Shown here: positions 25,757-34,842 of the stretch, piece by piece
Position numbering within the stretch: position 1 is the stretch's first letter
Layout: the number at the start of each line of letters is the position of its first letter
Source: JANPLG01 sp964609085
GTDB taxonomy: Bacteria > Armatimonadota > SYMT01
Reading direction: 5' to 3'
Length of the DNA: 64,000 nt
Assembly (NCBI GenBank): GCA_964609085.1
Contig: CAZSRZ010000012.1
Coordinates: 1-64,000, forward strand
Program-made: the position numbers and the translations under genes
Notes under the pieces: generated by a model
The model's database searches: none
Seen by the model: the letters and a program-made list of their open reading frames with translations, nothing else
Told to the model about the DNA's origin: nothing

Positions 25757-26899
25757 ATGCGATTCGCTACTCGGATGGCGGGTGTCAGCGCGTCCCCGAT
25801 CATGGAGCTAATCAAGACGGTTGCGTCGGGGGAGTACATCTCCTTCGCGAGCGGCCTGCCGGACAGCGCTCTCTACCCGGTCGAGACCCTGGCGGAACTG
25901 GCGGACCTGGTGCTGACCCGTGATGGTCGAGCTGCTCTCCAATACGGCGCCGCGGAAGGATACATGCCCCTTAGAGCGCAAGTGGCGGAGCGCCTCACCC
26001 ACCGGGGGCTGCGGTCCGTGGCGGAGAACATCCTCATCACTTCGGGTTCGCAACAGGCGATCGATCTCGTTGCGCGGGCGCTGCTCGATCCCGGTGACGT
26101 GGTCGCCGTCGAGCGCCCCACGTACCTCGCCGCCCTCCAGGTGTTCTCCAGCTACGGTGCGGCCCTCACCGAGTGCCTGGCGCCCAATGACGGAGGCGGG
26201 CCGTGTACGTGGCAGCCCGCAACCCGACTCCTCTACTGCATGCCGAACTTTCAGAATCCAGCGGGGAGTACGTGGACCCTCGAGCGGCGGCAGACAGTGG
26301 CGGCTGCGGCGACCACGGCGGGGCTGCCCGTGCTGGAGGACGACGCCTACGGGGATCTCCGCTACGAGGGCGAGGACCTCCCAGCCGTCGCCGCGTGTGC
26401 GCATAATCCCGCCGCGATCTACACGGGCACATTCAGCAAGGTCATTTGCCCCGGCGTTCGCGTCGGGTATCTCCGGGCAGATGCCGGGCTGGTGGAGCGG
26501 CTGACGCAGCTCAAGCAGATCACGGACCTCCACACCGGCTCACTCACACAGCGAATCGTGGCGGCTTACTGTGAGCATGGGTTGTTAGATCCGGGTATCG
26601 AGCGCTATCGAAGCGTCTACACTGCGCGGAGGGACATCCTTCTGCAGGCTCTGCAGACCCACTGTCCGTCGCTCCAACTCTGGACTCGACCGCGCGGAGG
26701 GATGTTTGTATTCCTGACGCACCCCGAGCGAGGCGCTGACGGGCTTCTGCAGGCCGCGATGGCGGTTGGGGTCGTGTTCGTTCCCGGCCGGTCCTTTTTT
26801 GCCCACGGCGGCGGGGAGCGCACGCTGCGTCTCAACTTCGTCAGCGAACCCGAAGCACAAATCATCGAAGGGGCGCGCCTGCTCGGTTCCGTTCTGTAG
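25757..26899 (+). CDS. PLP-dependent aminotransferase, class I/II (LysN/MocR-like)
   Basis: About 380 residues, fold type I. The internal aldimine Lys lies in GTFSKVICPGVRVGY. The PLP-ring Asp is in LEDDAYGDLRYEG, and the substrate-binding Asn in YCMPNFQNPAGSTW; this set matches 2-aminoadipate/aromatic/multi-substrate aminotransferases. There is no GntR DNA-binding domain, so it is not a MocR regulator. The start could be GTG 25742, which overlaps the MetE-like stop, or ATG 25757; the purine-rich GGGGAGG sits too close to the GTG, so I prefer the ATG. Pairing with a methionine-synthase-type gene hints at methionine or keto-methylthiobutyrate metabolism, which is inference. Confidence 0.85.
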   Translation: MRFATRMAGVSASPIMELIKTVASGEYISFASGLPDSALYPVETLAELADLVLTRDGRAALQYGAAEGYMPLRAQVAERLTHRGLRSVAENILITSGSQQAIDLVARALLDPGDVVAVERPTYLAALQVFSSYGAALTECLAPNDGGGPCTWQPATRLLYCMPNFQNPAGSTWTLERRQTVAAAATTAGLPVLEDDAYGDLRYEGEDLPAVAACAHNPAAIYTGTFSKVICPGVRVGYLRADAGLVERLTQLKQITDLHTGSLTQRIVAAYCEHGLLDPGIERYRSVYTARRDILLQALQTHCPSLQLWTRPRGGMFVFLTHPERGADGLLQAAMAVGVVFVPGRSFFAHGGGERTLRLNFVSEPEAQIIEGARLLGSVL

Positions 26900-26926
26900 C
26901 CAGGCAGAGGCGAATCTCCACCTGGC
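26899..26926 (+). terminator. Hairpin after the aminotransferase gene
   Basis: GCCAGG (26899-26904) pairs with CCTGGC (26921-26926), and an inner GAG/CTC extends the stem across a symmetrical two-base internal loop. It starts at the last base of the TAG stop. No T-run follows, so it may slow or end transcription only weakly. It separates the MetE/aminotransferase pair from the cytochrome operon. Confidence 0.4.
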
Positions 26927-27041
26927 CAGATGGTGTCATCACCGGTCGAATCTCTGCAACCCGACCCGGCCGACGCTGTCCCAAATCACGGTTCCGAGTC
27001 TGTGTTCCTGTGCTGAGCTGTAGGCACATGGCAGGTGGTCC

Positions 27042-29543
27042 TTGATCCGCATCCGGTGGTCGCTGAAACTGGTCCTGTCGCTCGCGCCTGCGGTGCTGGC
27101 AGCGGCTGTGGCTGCGGCGCCAACAACCGCTCCCACTTCAGGGGAATCGGTGATCGCTCGATCCTGCCTTCGATGCCACGGGGACGGCGCAACGCAGGCC
27201 GGGCTGGATCTCAGGAGCAGAGAATCCGCTCTCAAAGGCGGCAAGCACGGGCCGGCCCTGGTTCCGGGCCATCCGGAGCGAAGCCTGCTGCTGCGGCATG
27301 TGCTGGGTGAGGTCAAGCCGCAGATGCCGCCGACCGGACCGCTCTCCGGCGCTGATGTGGCGTCACTGCGTCGCTGGATTGCCGGCGGGGCGGAGTACAC
27401 GGTCCGGCGCGCTGGCCGAGACGCACGGTGGTGGGCGTTCAGAGACGTGATTTCGCCTGCCGTTCCCACGGTGAATTCGCCCTGGATCCGAGGACCCATT
27501 GATGCGTTCATCCTGCGGCAACTGCGCGCGAGGGGGCTCACTCCCAGCCCCGCGGCGGATCCCCGTGCCCTGATTCGCCGGGTTACCTTTGATCTGACCG
27601 GGCTCCCGCCCGCGCCGGAAGCCGTAGAGCGATTCGTCCGGGACCCCTCGCCGGCGGCCTACGACCGCGTGGTCGATCGGTTGCTGGCCTCGCCCGCCTA
27701 CGGAGAGCGTTGGGCCAGGATGTGGCTCGACCTGGCGCGTTACGCCGAGAGTGAAGGGTTCAAGGCGGATGAGACACGCCCCGACGCCTGGCGGTACCGC
27801 GATTATGTGATCCGCAGCTTCAACGACGACAAGCCTTATGATCGGTTCATCCGGGAACAGATCGCCGGCGACGAGTTGTTTCCCAACGATCCAAACGCCC
27901 TCGTCGCCACGGGCTTCAATCGACACTGGGCCGATGAAAGCAACGCGAGGAACCTGGCGTTGCGCCGGCAAGAGATCCTCAATGACATCACCGATACCGT
28001 CGGCTCCGTGGTCCTGGGCCTGACGGTCGGTTGTGCCCGCTGCCACGACCACAAGTACGACCCCATCCCACAGAAGGACTACTACCGGCTGCAGGCCTTC
28101 TTCGCCGCGGTCCAGCCGAGAAGCGATCTGGTGCTGGCACCCCCGCCCGAGATTGAGCGCCACCGCCAGGCTCTGGCCGAGTGGGAGAGTGCGACCGAAC
28201 CGGCCCGCAAGCGGATCGCTGCCATCGAGGAACCCGTGCGCCGTCGCCTGGTGGTAGGAAAGCGCATGCCGTTCACCGATGACGTGCAGGCCGCGATTGA
28301 CACCCCGGCTGCCCGGCGCACCGCGCTCCAGTGGCAGCTCTTCCTGCAGGTTTCTCCCCAGTTGGAAATCACCGATGAGGAGATTGCCAAGGCCCTCAAG
28401 CCGGAGCAGCGAAGTGAGTGGGAAGCGGCACGGGCTCGGGTGACCGGCTGCGGGGTGAAGCGACCGGCGCCGCTGCCCACGGCTCAGGGCGTCACGGACG
28501 TGGGGCCGGAAGCGCCGCCCACCCACGTCCTCAATGTCGGTCTCTACGACTCGCCCGGCGAGCTGGTGGAGCCAGGGTTCCTCAGCGCTGTCGACCGCCG
28601 CCCGGCGCGCATCACACCACCTGGTTCCCTGCGCTCGACGGGACGGCGGTCCGCTCTCGCGGCGTGGCTTTCCGCGCCGGACAATCCGCTGACGGCTCGC
28701 GTCATCGTCAATCGCCTGTGGCAGGCGCACTTCGGCAGCGGGCTCGTGGGCACCGCCAGCGACTTCGGCAAGACGGGGGATCTGCCTTCGCACCCGGAAC
28801 TCCTGGACTGGCTGGCAGGCCAATTGATCCGCGACGGCTGGAGTCTGAAGCGGATGCATCGGCGGATGGTCACCAGTGCATCCTATCGACAGGCCAGCGA
28901 ATTCCGGTCCAATGATGCACGGCGGGATCCGGAAAACAGGCTCCTGTGGCGTGCGAACCGGCGTCGGCTGGAGGCAGAGATGCTTCGGGATGCGTGCCTG
29001 TCCGTCTCCGGGATGCTCAACCCTAGGCAGGGCGGGCCGAGCGTCTTTCCGGAGATGCCGGAGGGAGTGAGCACTCGCGGCGGTTGGAGCGTTACGGCAG
29101 ATCCCGTGGAACGAAACCGTCGGAGCGTCTACGTATTCGTCCGCAGGAATATGCGCTATCCGCTCTTCGAGGCGTTTGACTTCCCGGATACCCACGAGCC
29201 CTGTGCTCGAAGGGGCATCACCAACACAGCTCCTCAGGCGTTGTTACTCTTCAACGGGGAGCTGGTGATTCGGTGGGCCGAGGCGCTGGCCGACCGGTGC
29301 GCAGCAGCAGTGCGCACCCCGGAGGCGCGTATCGGAGAAGCCTACCACCTCTGCTTCGCACGCCTCCCCAGCCCCGACGAGGTTCGGGATGGTCTTGCCT
29401 TCCTGCGGCGGCAAGAGGTGATCCTTCGCAAGCAAGCGAGCCCCGGTCGCGCTCAACCGGCGGAGGCCGGGATCGAGAGGGCGGCCCTCGTCGATTTCTG
29501 CCACGCCCTGCTGAACGCGAATGAGTTCCTATATGTCGACTGA
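27042..29543 (+). CDS. Planctomycete-type cytochrome c with DUF1549 and DUF1553 domains
   Basis: An 833-residue exported protein. A signal peptide (MIRIRWSLKLVLSLAPAVLA) precedes a cytochrome c module with haem site CLRCH (Cys42-His46) and a possible axial Met in KPQMPPTG. DUF1549 follows (VTFDLTGLPPAPEAVERF, WLDLARYAESEGF) with a second haem motif CARCHDHKYDPI. The C-terminal DUF1553 has NRLWQAHFGSGLVGTASDFG and RMHRRMVTSASYRQ. TTG 27042 after AGGTGG is the likely start. Such proteins are abundant in Planctomycetota and relatives and are thought to serve periplasmic polymer degradation or electron transfer, but their reaction is unknown. It opens a five-gene operon and overlaps the next gene by 23 bases. 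Confidence 0.9.
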   Translation: MIRIRWSLKLVLSLAPAVLAAAVAAAPTTAPTSGESVIARSCLRCHGDGATQAGLDLRSRESALKGGKHGPALVPGHPERSLLLRHVLGEVKPQMPPTGPLSGADVASLRRWIAGGAEYTVRRAGRDARWWAFRDVISPAVPTVNSPWIRGPIDAFILRQLRARGLTPSPAADPRALIRRVTFDLTGLPPAPEAVERFVRDPSPAAYDRVVDRLLASPAYGERWARMWLDLARYAESEGFKADETRPDAWRYRDYVIRSFNDDKPYDRFIREQIAGDELFPNDPNALVATGFNRHWADESNARNLALRRQEILNDITDTVGSVVLGLTVGCARCHDHKYDPIPQKDYYRLQAFFAAVQPRSDLVLAPPPEIERHRQALAEWESATEPARKRIAAIEEPVRRRLVVGKRMPFTDDVQAAIDTPAARRTALQWQLFLQVSPQLEITDEEIAKALKPEQRSEWEAARARVTGCGVKRPAPLPTAQGVTDVGPEAPPTHVLNVGLYDSPGELVEPGFLSAVDRRPARITPPGSLRSTGRRSALAAWLSAPDNPLTARVIVNRLWQAHFGSGLVGTASDFGKTGDLPSHPELLDWLAGQLIRDGWSLKRMHRRMVTSASYRQASEFRSNDARRDPENRLLWRANRRRLEAEMLRDACLSVSGMLNPRQGGPSVFPEMPEGVSTRGGWSVTADPVERNRRSVYVFVRRNMRYPLFEAFDFPDTHEPCARRGITNTAPQALLLFNGELVIRWAEALADRCAAAVRTPEARIGEAYHLCFARLPSPDEVRDGLAFLRRQEVILRKQASPGRAQPAEAGIERAALVDFCHALLNANEFLYVD

Positions 29544-30972
29544 TCCGCAACCAACTCGGCCCAACCCGCGGACGACAGTCTCGGGCAGAAGAGAGCTGCT
29601 GATGCGCGGCGGTCTCGGCTTCGGGGGGTTGGCCCTCGGCTCCATCCTGGCCCGGGAGGCGCGGTCGGCCGGCAGGACGAATCCTCTCGCCGCGGCGAGA
29701 CCGCATCACCGCCCGCGCGCCGACGCCGTCATCTTTCTCTTCATGGAGGGCGGCCCCAGCCATCTCGACCTCTTTGATCCGAAACCTGAGTTGCAGCGGC
29801 TGGCAGGGCAACCGCTCCCTGCGTCGTACGGAAAACCGATCACCCCGATGGGCGTCTCCGGCAATGCGCTGTTGGGGACGAAGCGCACCTTCACCCGACA
29901 CGGCCGGAGCGGGATCGAGGTATCCGACTGGTACCCGAACATTGCGAGGCACGCCGACAAGCTGTGCGTATTGCGAGGCTGCTGGGCCGACGGCCTGAAC
30001 CACGTCGGCTCGGTCTGCCAGATGAACACTGGCTCCATCCTGGCTGGTCGCCCCTCCCTGGGTGCCTGGGTTCAGTATGGCCTGGGTACGGCGAACGAGA
30101 ATCTCCCCGGATTTGTCGTCCTGCTCGACGACAAGGAGCCGATCGGGGGACCCAAAAACTGGAGCGCCGGGTTCATGCCCGCTGCGTTCCAGGGCACGCA
30201 CTTCCGGCCGAAGGGCGCGCCCATCCTCGGCCTCACGCCTCCCACCGGGCTCACCATGGAGCAGCAGCGCTCAAAGCTCGACTTCGTCCAGGCATTGAAT
30301 GCCCGGTTCGGGAAGGGCCGTGAGGACTTCACCGAGTTGGACGCGCGGATCGCCGCCTATGAGCTGGCATTTCGGATGCAATCAAGTGCGACTGAGGCCG
30401 TGGACCTGCGGGGAGAATCGGATGCTACCCGGCGGCTCTACGGGATGGACCGTCCGGAATCGGCCCGGTTCGGGGAGAACTGCCTCCTCGCCCGCCGGTT
30501 GGTGGAGCGAGGCGTCCGTTTCGTGCAACTCTACTGCGGAACCGGCAGCCAGTGGGACGCTCATACCGACCTGGAGGGGAACCACGGGAAGATGTGCGCC
30601 GTCTCGGATCGGCCCGTGGCGGGGCTCCTGGCGGACCTGGACCAGCGCGGATTGCTAGACCGCACTCTGGTGATCTGGGGAGGCGAATTCGGCCGCACAC
30701 CCATGTCGGAGAAAGGGATCGGCCGCGACCACAACCCCTATGGGTTTACGATGTGGCTGGCCGGCGGTGGCGTGCGCGCGGGGCACGTCATCGGGCGCAC
30801 CGATGATCTTGGGTTGCGGGCCGTCGAAGACCGAATGCACGTGCACGACCTGCACGCCACTGTGCTTCACCTGCTGGGGGAGGATCATCTCCAACTGACG
30901 TACCAGCACAACGGACGCAAGGAACGAGCCACTGTCAACGCCGGCAATGTGATGACGAAGGCCCTGGCATGA
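29521..30972 (+). CDS. DUF1501 secreted protein, partner of the upstream DUF1549 cytochrome
   Basis: A 483-residue DUF1501 protein with a Tat signal, SGRRELLMRGGLGFGGLAL, about 22 residues in. The body contains FMEGGPSHLDLFDPKPEL, NCLLARRLVERGVRFVQLY, GGEFGRTPMSEKGIGRDHNPYG and a C-terminal HLLGEDHLQLTYQHNGRKERAT. This last segment is typical of the DUF1501 subgroup that always accompanies DUF1549/DUF1553 proteins. Its start lies 23 bases inside the upstream gene, and its TGA overlaps the next ATG. Export and pairing are seen; enzyme activity is unknown. Confidence 0.9.
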   Translation: MSSYMSTDPQPTRPNPRTTVSGRRELLMRGGLGFGGLALGSILAREARSAGRTNPLAAARPHHRPRADAVIFLFMEGGPSHLDLFDPKPELQRLAGQPLPASYGKPITPMGVSGNALLGTKRTFTRHGRSGIEVSDWYPNIARHADKLCVLRGCWADGLNHVGSVCQMNTGSILAGRPSLGAWVQYGLGTANENLPGFVVLLDDKEPIGGPKNWSAGFMPAAFQGTHFRPKGAPILGLTPPTGLTMEQQRSKLDFVQALNARFGKGREDFTELDARIAAYELAFRMQSSATEAVDLRGESDATRRLYGMDRPESARFGENCLLARRLVERGVRFVQLYCGTGSQWDAHTDLEGNHGKMCAVSDRPVAGLLADLDQRGLLDRTLVIWGGEFGRTPMSEKGIGRDHNPYGFTMWLAGGGVRAGHVIGRTDDLGLRAVEDRMHVHDLHATVLHLLGEDHLQLTYQHNGRKERATVNAGNVMTKALA

Positions 30973-33452
30973 GCCTCTGTCTTGCGACGGGACTCCGGAT
31001 GGTGGGCTTCGCCCTCGCGGTGCTGCCGGCGGCCGGGTCAATCGCGGCCGGTATGCCCCCTTCAGCCATCTCCGAGCTGACGCTCGGGCCTGGTCCCGTG
31101 CTCACGCTGCGGGGGCCGGGAGAGGAAGGTCGTCTCTTCGTCACGGCGAGGCTGTCCGGCGGGCGGACGATCGACGTCACCAGCTCGGCAAAGCTCACCA
31201 TCTCCGGCGGGTGCGTGACCCTCCTGCGCGGCAATGAGATCCGCGCTCGCTCCCAGGGCCGGTCCCGCGTGACCGCCGAGTACGGCGGGAGGCAGTCGAG
31301 CGTGCTGGTTCAGGTCGTTTCCCCACGGGAGTGGATTCCTTCCTGGCGGCAGGACGTGCTCCCCGTGCTGAGCCGATCAGGCTGCAACCAGGGAGCGTGT
31401 CACGGGAATAGTCTGGGCAGGGGAGGCTTCCTGCTTTCTCTGAAAGGGGAGGATCCGGATCGGGATCTGGACGTCGTCGCACGGGCAGGAGGTGGACGTC
31501 GGATCGACCGGATTGATCCAGGTCGCAGCCTGCTGCTCCGCAAGAGCGCTGGGCTGGTGCCCCATGGGGGCGGACGTCGATTCGCCCCGGACTCCTGGCA
31601 ATTCCGCGTCCTCGCTCGCTGGATCGGCGCTGGGGCACGCGCGGACGACCTCAGCGCGCCGGCGCTGGTGGGCATCGACGCGACGCCGCGCGAGGCGATT
31701 GTTGAGCAGCCGACCGTCTTTGCTCGCGTCACAGCCACGGCCCGCTATTCGGATGGGTCCCGCCGCGATGTGACGTCGCTCGCCGCCTACCAGTGCGCCG
31801 AGCCTTCCGTGCAGGTCGGCCCTGAGGGCACCGTCGACTGCGATCGCGGGGGCGACGCCCCAATCCTGGTTCGCTTCGCCGACCAGATGAGCACCGCCCG
31901 CATCATCTTCATTCCTCGCCGGCCCCGGGTAGCGTGGACGGCGCCCCCTGCGGCCAACGTGATCGATGAGCTCCAGTACTCTCGCCTGCGTGCACTGCGG
32001 CTGCACCCATCCCCTCCGGCTTCCGACCCCGTGTTTCTGCGGCGGGTGTTTCTCGACACGCTGGGAGTGCTTCCAACCCCTGATGAGGCCAGGGCATTCC
32101 TCGTCGACTCTCGTCCGGATCGTCGGGCTCGGCTTATCGAGAGCCTGCTCACGCGGTCGGAGTTCGACGATTTCTGGGCGATGAAGTGGGGGGATCTGCT
32201 TCGGTCAGAGGAACGGTCGCTGGATCCGACCGGCATCGTCGCCTACAGGGACTACCTGCGCGCCGCTATCTCCCGCCGGATGCCTCTCGACCAACTAGCT
32301 CGGGAGCTGCTCACGAGTTCCGGGTCGACCTACAAGCAGCCGGCGGCCAACTACTACCGCCGCACGCGCGCGCCCGAGGAGCTAGCCGAGACGTCCGCAC
32401 AGATCTTCATGGGCACGCGGCTCCTGTGCGCACGCTGCCACAACCACCCCACGGAGAAGTGGCGACAGGACGACTACTACGCCCTCGCTGCCTACTTCGC
32501 TCGGGTCGACCGCAAGATCGAGAACCTCACTCGGCGCGACAAGTTCGATCTGCACGAGATGATCGGCGAGGAGATGATCCAGCCGGCCGAGAAGGGCGAG
32601 GTCCGGCATCCCCGGACAAGGGCGGTCGTGGCTCCTCATCTTCCCGGCAGTCCGCCGGATCCACGCCATGAAAACGGGGATCGTCGGGTGCACTTTGCCA
32701 CGTGGCTTACGTCGCCGAGCAATCCCTATTTCTCCCGTGCCCTCGCGAATCGGATCTGGTACCACCTGAACGGCCGCGGGCTCGTCGACGCAGTGGACGA
32801 CCTGCGAGAGTCCAACCCGGCGTCCAACCCGGCGCTGCTCGATCGCTTGGCGCTGGAGCTACGACAATCGGGCTACGATCTGCGTGCGCTGGCACGGCTG
32901 ATCCTCAACAGCCATACCTACCAGGCCGCGTCCGAGACCACCCCGGCCAACGCCGGGGATGACCGGTTTTTCTCTCACGCCGTCGCCCAGCGGGTTCCGG
33001 CTGAGGTCCTGTTGGACGCGATCGCGCAGGTCACCGGCGTGCCCGAGGCGTACGCGGGATTTCCGCCAGGCACACGAGCGACCCAACTCCCGGCCGTCCG
33101 CACTCGAAACCCGTTCCTGCTCCTCTTCGGCCAACCGACCCGGGAGACGGTCTGCGAGTGCGATCGGACCAGCGATACGACGCTCGGCCAGTCCTTTGCC
33201 CTCCTCAGCGGTGACGTCATCGACAGCAGGGTCCGACGCAAGGATAATCGGTTAGGTGCCCTGATCAGCCTCGGCAAGGACGACACTGCCATCATCGAGG
33301 AGCTCTACCTTGCCGCCTACGCCCGGTTCCCCGACGCGGCCGAGATGAAGACAGCGCTGGGGTTCCTGCAGCAGAAGAGCGATCGGCGATCCGCCCTTGA
33401 GGACCTGTTGTGGGCGATCCTGAACAGTTCGCAATTCTTGCTTCGAAGGTAG
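30969..33452 (+). CDS. DUF1549/DUF1553 protein with N-terminal Ig-like domain and CX4CH haem-type site
   Basis: An 827-residue exported protein. After a signal peptide comes a BIG2-like beta domain (about residues 35-115: FVTARLSGGRTIDVTSSAKL, SRVTAEYGG). Next is a haem-like site SGCNQGACHGNSLGRGGF, with four rather than two residues between the cysteines. A second Ig-like stretch (VTATARYSDGSRRDVTSLAAY) leads into DUF1549 with LLCARCHNHPTEKWRQDDYY, a normal CxxCH. DUF1553 closes the protein (NRIWYHLNGRGLVDAVDDLRE, LARLILNSHTYQ). It overlaps the upstream DUF1501 by four bases and is followed by its own DUF1501 partner. Function unknown. Confidence 0.88.
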   Translation: MSLCLATGLRMVGFALAVLPAAGSIAAGMPPSAISELTLGPGPVLTLRGPGEEGRLFVTARLSGGRTIDVTSSAKLTISGGCVTLLRGNEIRARSQGRSRVTAEYGGRQSSVLVQVVSPREWIPSWRQDVLPVLSRSGCNQGACHGNSLGRGGFLLSLKGEDPDRDLDVVARAGGGRRIDRIDPGRSLLLRKSAGLVPHGGGRRFAPDSWQFRVLARWIGAGARADDLSAPALVGIDATPREAIVEQPTVFARVTATARYSDGSRRDVTSLAAYQCAEPSVQVGPEGTVDCDRGGDAPILVRFADQMSTARIIFIPRRPRVAWTAPPAANVIDELQYSRLRALRLHPSPPASDPVFLRRVFLDTLGVLPTPDEARAFLVDSRPDRRARLIESLLTRSEFDDFWAMKWGDLLRSEERSLDPTGIVAYRDYLRAAISRRMPLDQLARELLTSSGSTYKQPAANYYRRTRAPEELAETSAQIFMGTRLLCARCHNHPTEKWRQDDYYALAAYFARVDRKIENLTRRDKFDLHEMIGEEMIQPAEKGEVRHPRTRAVVAPHLPGSPPDPRHENGDRRVHFATWLTSPSNPYFSRALANRIWYHLNGRGLVDAVDDLRESNPASNPALLDRLALELRQSGYDLRALARLILNSHTYQAASETTPANAGDDRFFSHAVAQRVPAEVLLDAIAQVTGVPEAYAGFPPGTRATQLPAVRTRNPFLLLFGQPTRETVCECDRTSDTTLGQSFALLSGDVIDSRVRRKDNRLGALISLGKDDTAIIEELYLAAYARFPDAAEMKTALGFLQQKSDRRSALEDLLWAILNSSQFLLRR

Positions 33453-33474
33453 CCCGGTAAACTGGAGTGACAGC

Positions 33475-34842
33475 GTGAAGTATTCAGCCGGGCAAGCCCA
33501 CACTGCCTCTTCGCCGCGATGGAGCCGCCGTGATCTTCTCACGGCCGGCAGCCTCGGGGCGCTCGGTTGCAGCCTGCCCGGGATTCTGGCGGCCGAAGCG
33601 GCGGGGCTGCGAGCCGGCGCAACGGCAAAATCAGTGATTTTGCTCTTTCAGTGGGGGGGACCGAGTCACCTCGAGACATTCGACATGAAGCCCACGGGGG
33701 ATGAGAATGCTCGGGGCCAGTTCCGGCCGATTGGGTCCTCGCTGCCCGGGGTTCAGGTGTGCGAACACCTGCCGCGCTTCGCGCAGGTGATGGATCGGGT
33801 CACGCTGGTTCGCTCGGTCTCGCACCAGTTCAAGAATCATAACCCGCCCGGCTACTACGCCTTGAGCGGCCACGCTCCCCCATTGGATGACCAGCGCTTG
33901 CGCGACACGCCGGAACTCTTCCCTCACGTGGGCTCGGTGCTCTCGAAACTGTATCCGTCGCCGTCAGATGTTCCGAGTTTCGTCGCCATGCCGGCCCGGA
34001 TCCGAGACGGAAGCGTCGTGCCCGGCCAACACGCCAGCTTCCTGGGAAAGCAGCACGACCCCCTGTTGATCCTCAACGATCCGAACGGCAAGGATTTCCG
34101 ATTGCCTGAGCTGAGCCTGCCGGCCGCGTTGACTCCCGAAAGGCTGGACGATCGTCGCACCCTGCTGCGAGCCCTGGACCGGCGGCAGCGGCTGGCCGAG
34201 AAACTGCCTGCCGCCCAGGGAGTCGAGGCCTACCAGGAGCGGGCCTTCGCGATGCTCTCATCCCCGAAGGTCAAGCAGGCATTCGACTTGAGCCGGGAGG
34301 CTGCAGCGACGCGGGATGCCTACGGACGCACCACCTTCGGGCAATCCACGTTGCTGGCTCGGCGGCTCGTGGAGGCCGGCGTACGGCTGGTAACCGCCTA
34401 CTACTGCAATCCGGGCGGGGGGTTCATCTGGGACACCCATGAGAACAATTTTCCGGAATTGAAATCCAAATTGCTCCCCACAACGGACCAAACCGTGCCC
34501 ACACTGCTTCGAGATCTCGAAGATCGAGGACTTCTGCAGGAGACCCTCGTCATCTGGATGGGCGAATTCGGTCGCACTCCGAAGATCAACGACAAGGCCG
34601 GACGTGATCACTGGCCGGACTGCTACAGCCTGATCATGGCCGGGGGCGGAATGAAGCGCGGGTTCGTCTATGGTGCCTCTGACCCCGCGGGAGCTTACCC
34701 GATCGAGAACCCGGTCCGCCCCGAGAACATTGCCGGGACACTTTACCGCGCCCTTGGCCTCGACCCGCACACCGAGGTGCGTGACCTCACCAACCGCCCG
34801 TTCCCGATTGGGGGCGATGCCGTTGCCGACCTCTTCGCATGA
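33475..34842 (+). CDS. DUF1501 secreted protein, second in the cytochrome operon
   Basis: A 455-residue DUF1501 protein. The Tat motif SRRDLLTAGSLGALGCSLPG (Arg18-Arg19) marks export. Diagnostic stretches are QWGGPSHLETFDMKPTG, DAYGRTTFGQSTLLARRLVEAGVR, WMGEFGRTPKINDKAGRDHW and LTNRPFPIGGDAV. GTG 33475 has GGAG eight bases upstream. It resembles the lone DUF1501 at 21928 more than the copy at 29521, sharing GRTTFGQS and the RDHW ending. The ATGA overlap with the next gene ties it to the beta-propeller cytochrome. Confidence 0.9.
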   Translation: MKYSAGQAHTASSPRWSRRDLLTAGSLGALGCSLPGILAAEAAGLRAGATAKSVILLFQWGGPSHLETFDMKPTGDENARGQFRPIGSSLPGVQVCEHLPRFAQVMDRVTLVRSVSHQFKNHNPPGYYALSGHAPPLDDQRLRDTPELFPHVGSVLSKLYPSPSDVPSFVAMPARIRDGSVVPGQHASFLGKQHDPLLILNDPNGKDFRLPELSLPAALTPERLDDRRTLLRALDRRQRLAEKLPAAQGVEAYQERAFAMLSSPKVKQAFDLSREAAATRDAYGRTTFGQSTLLARRLVEAGVRLVTAYYCNPGGGFIWDTHENNFPELKSKLLPTTDQTVPTLLRDLEDRGLLQETLVIWMGEFGRTPKINDKAGRDHWPDCYSLIMAGGGMKRGFVYGASDPAGAYPIENPVRPENIAGTLYRALGLDPHTEVRDLTNRPFPIGGDAVADLFA

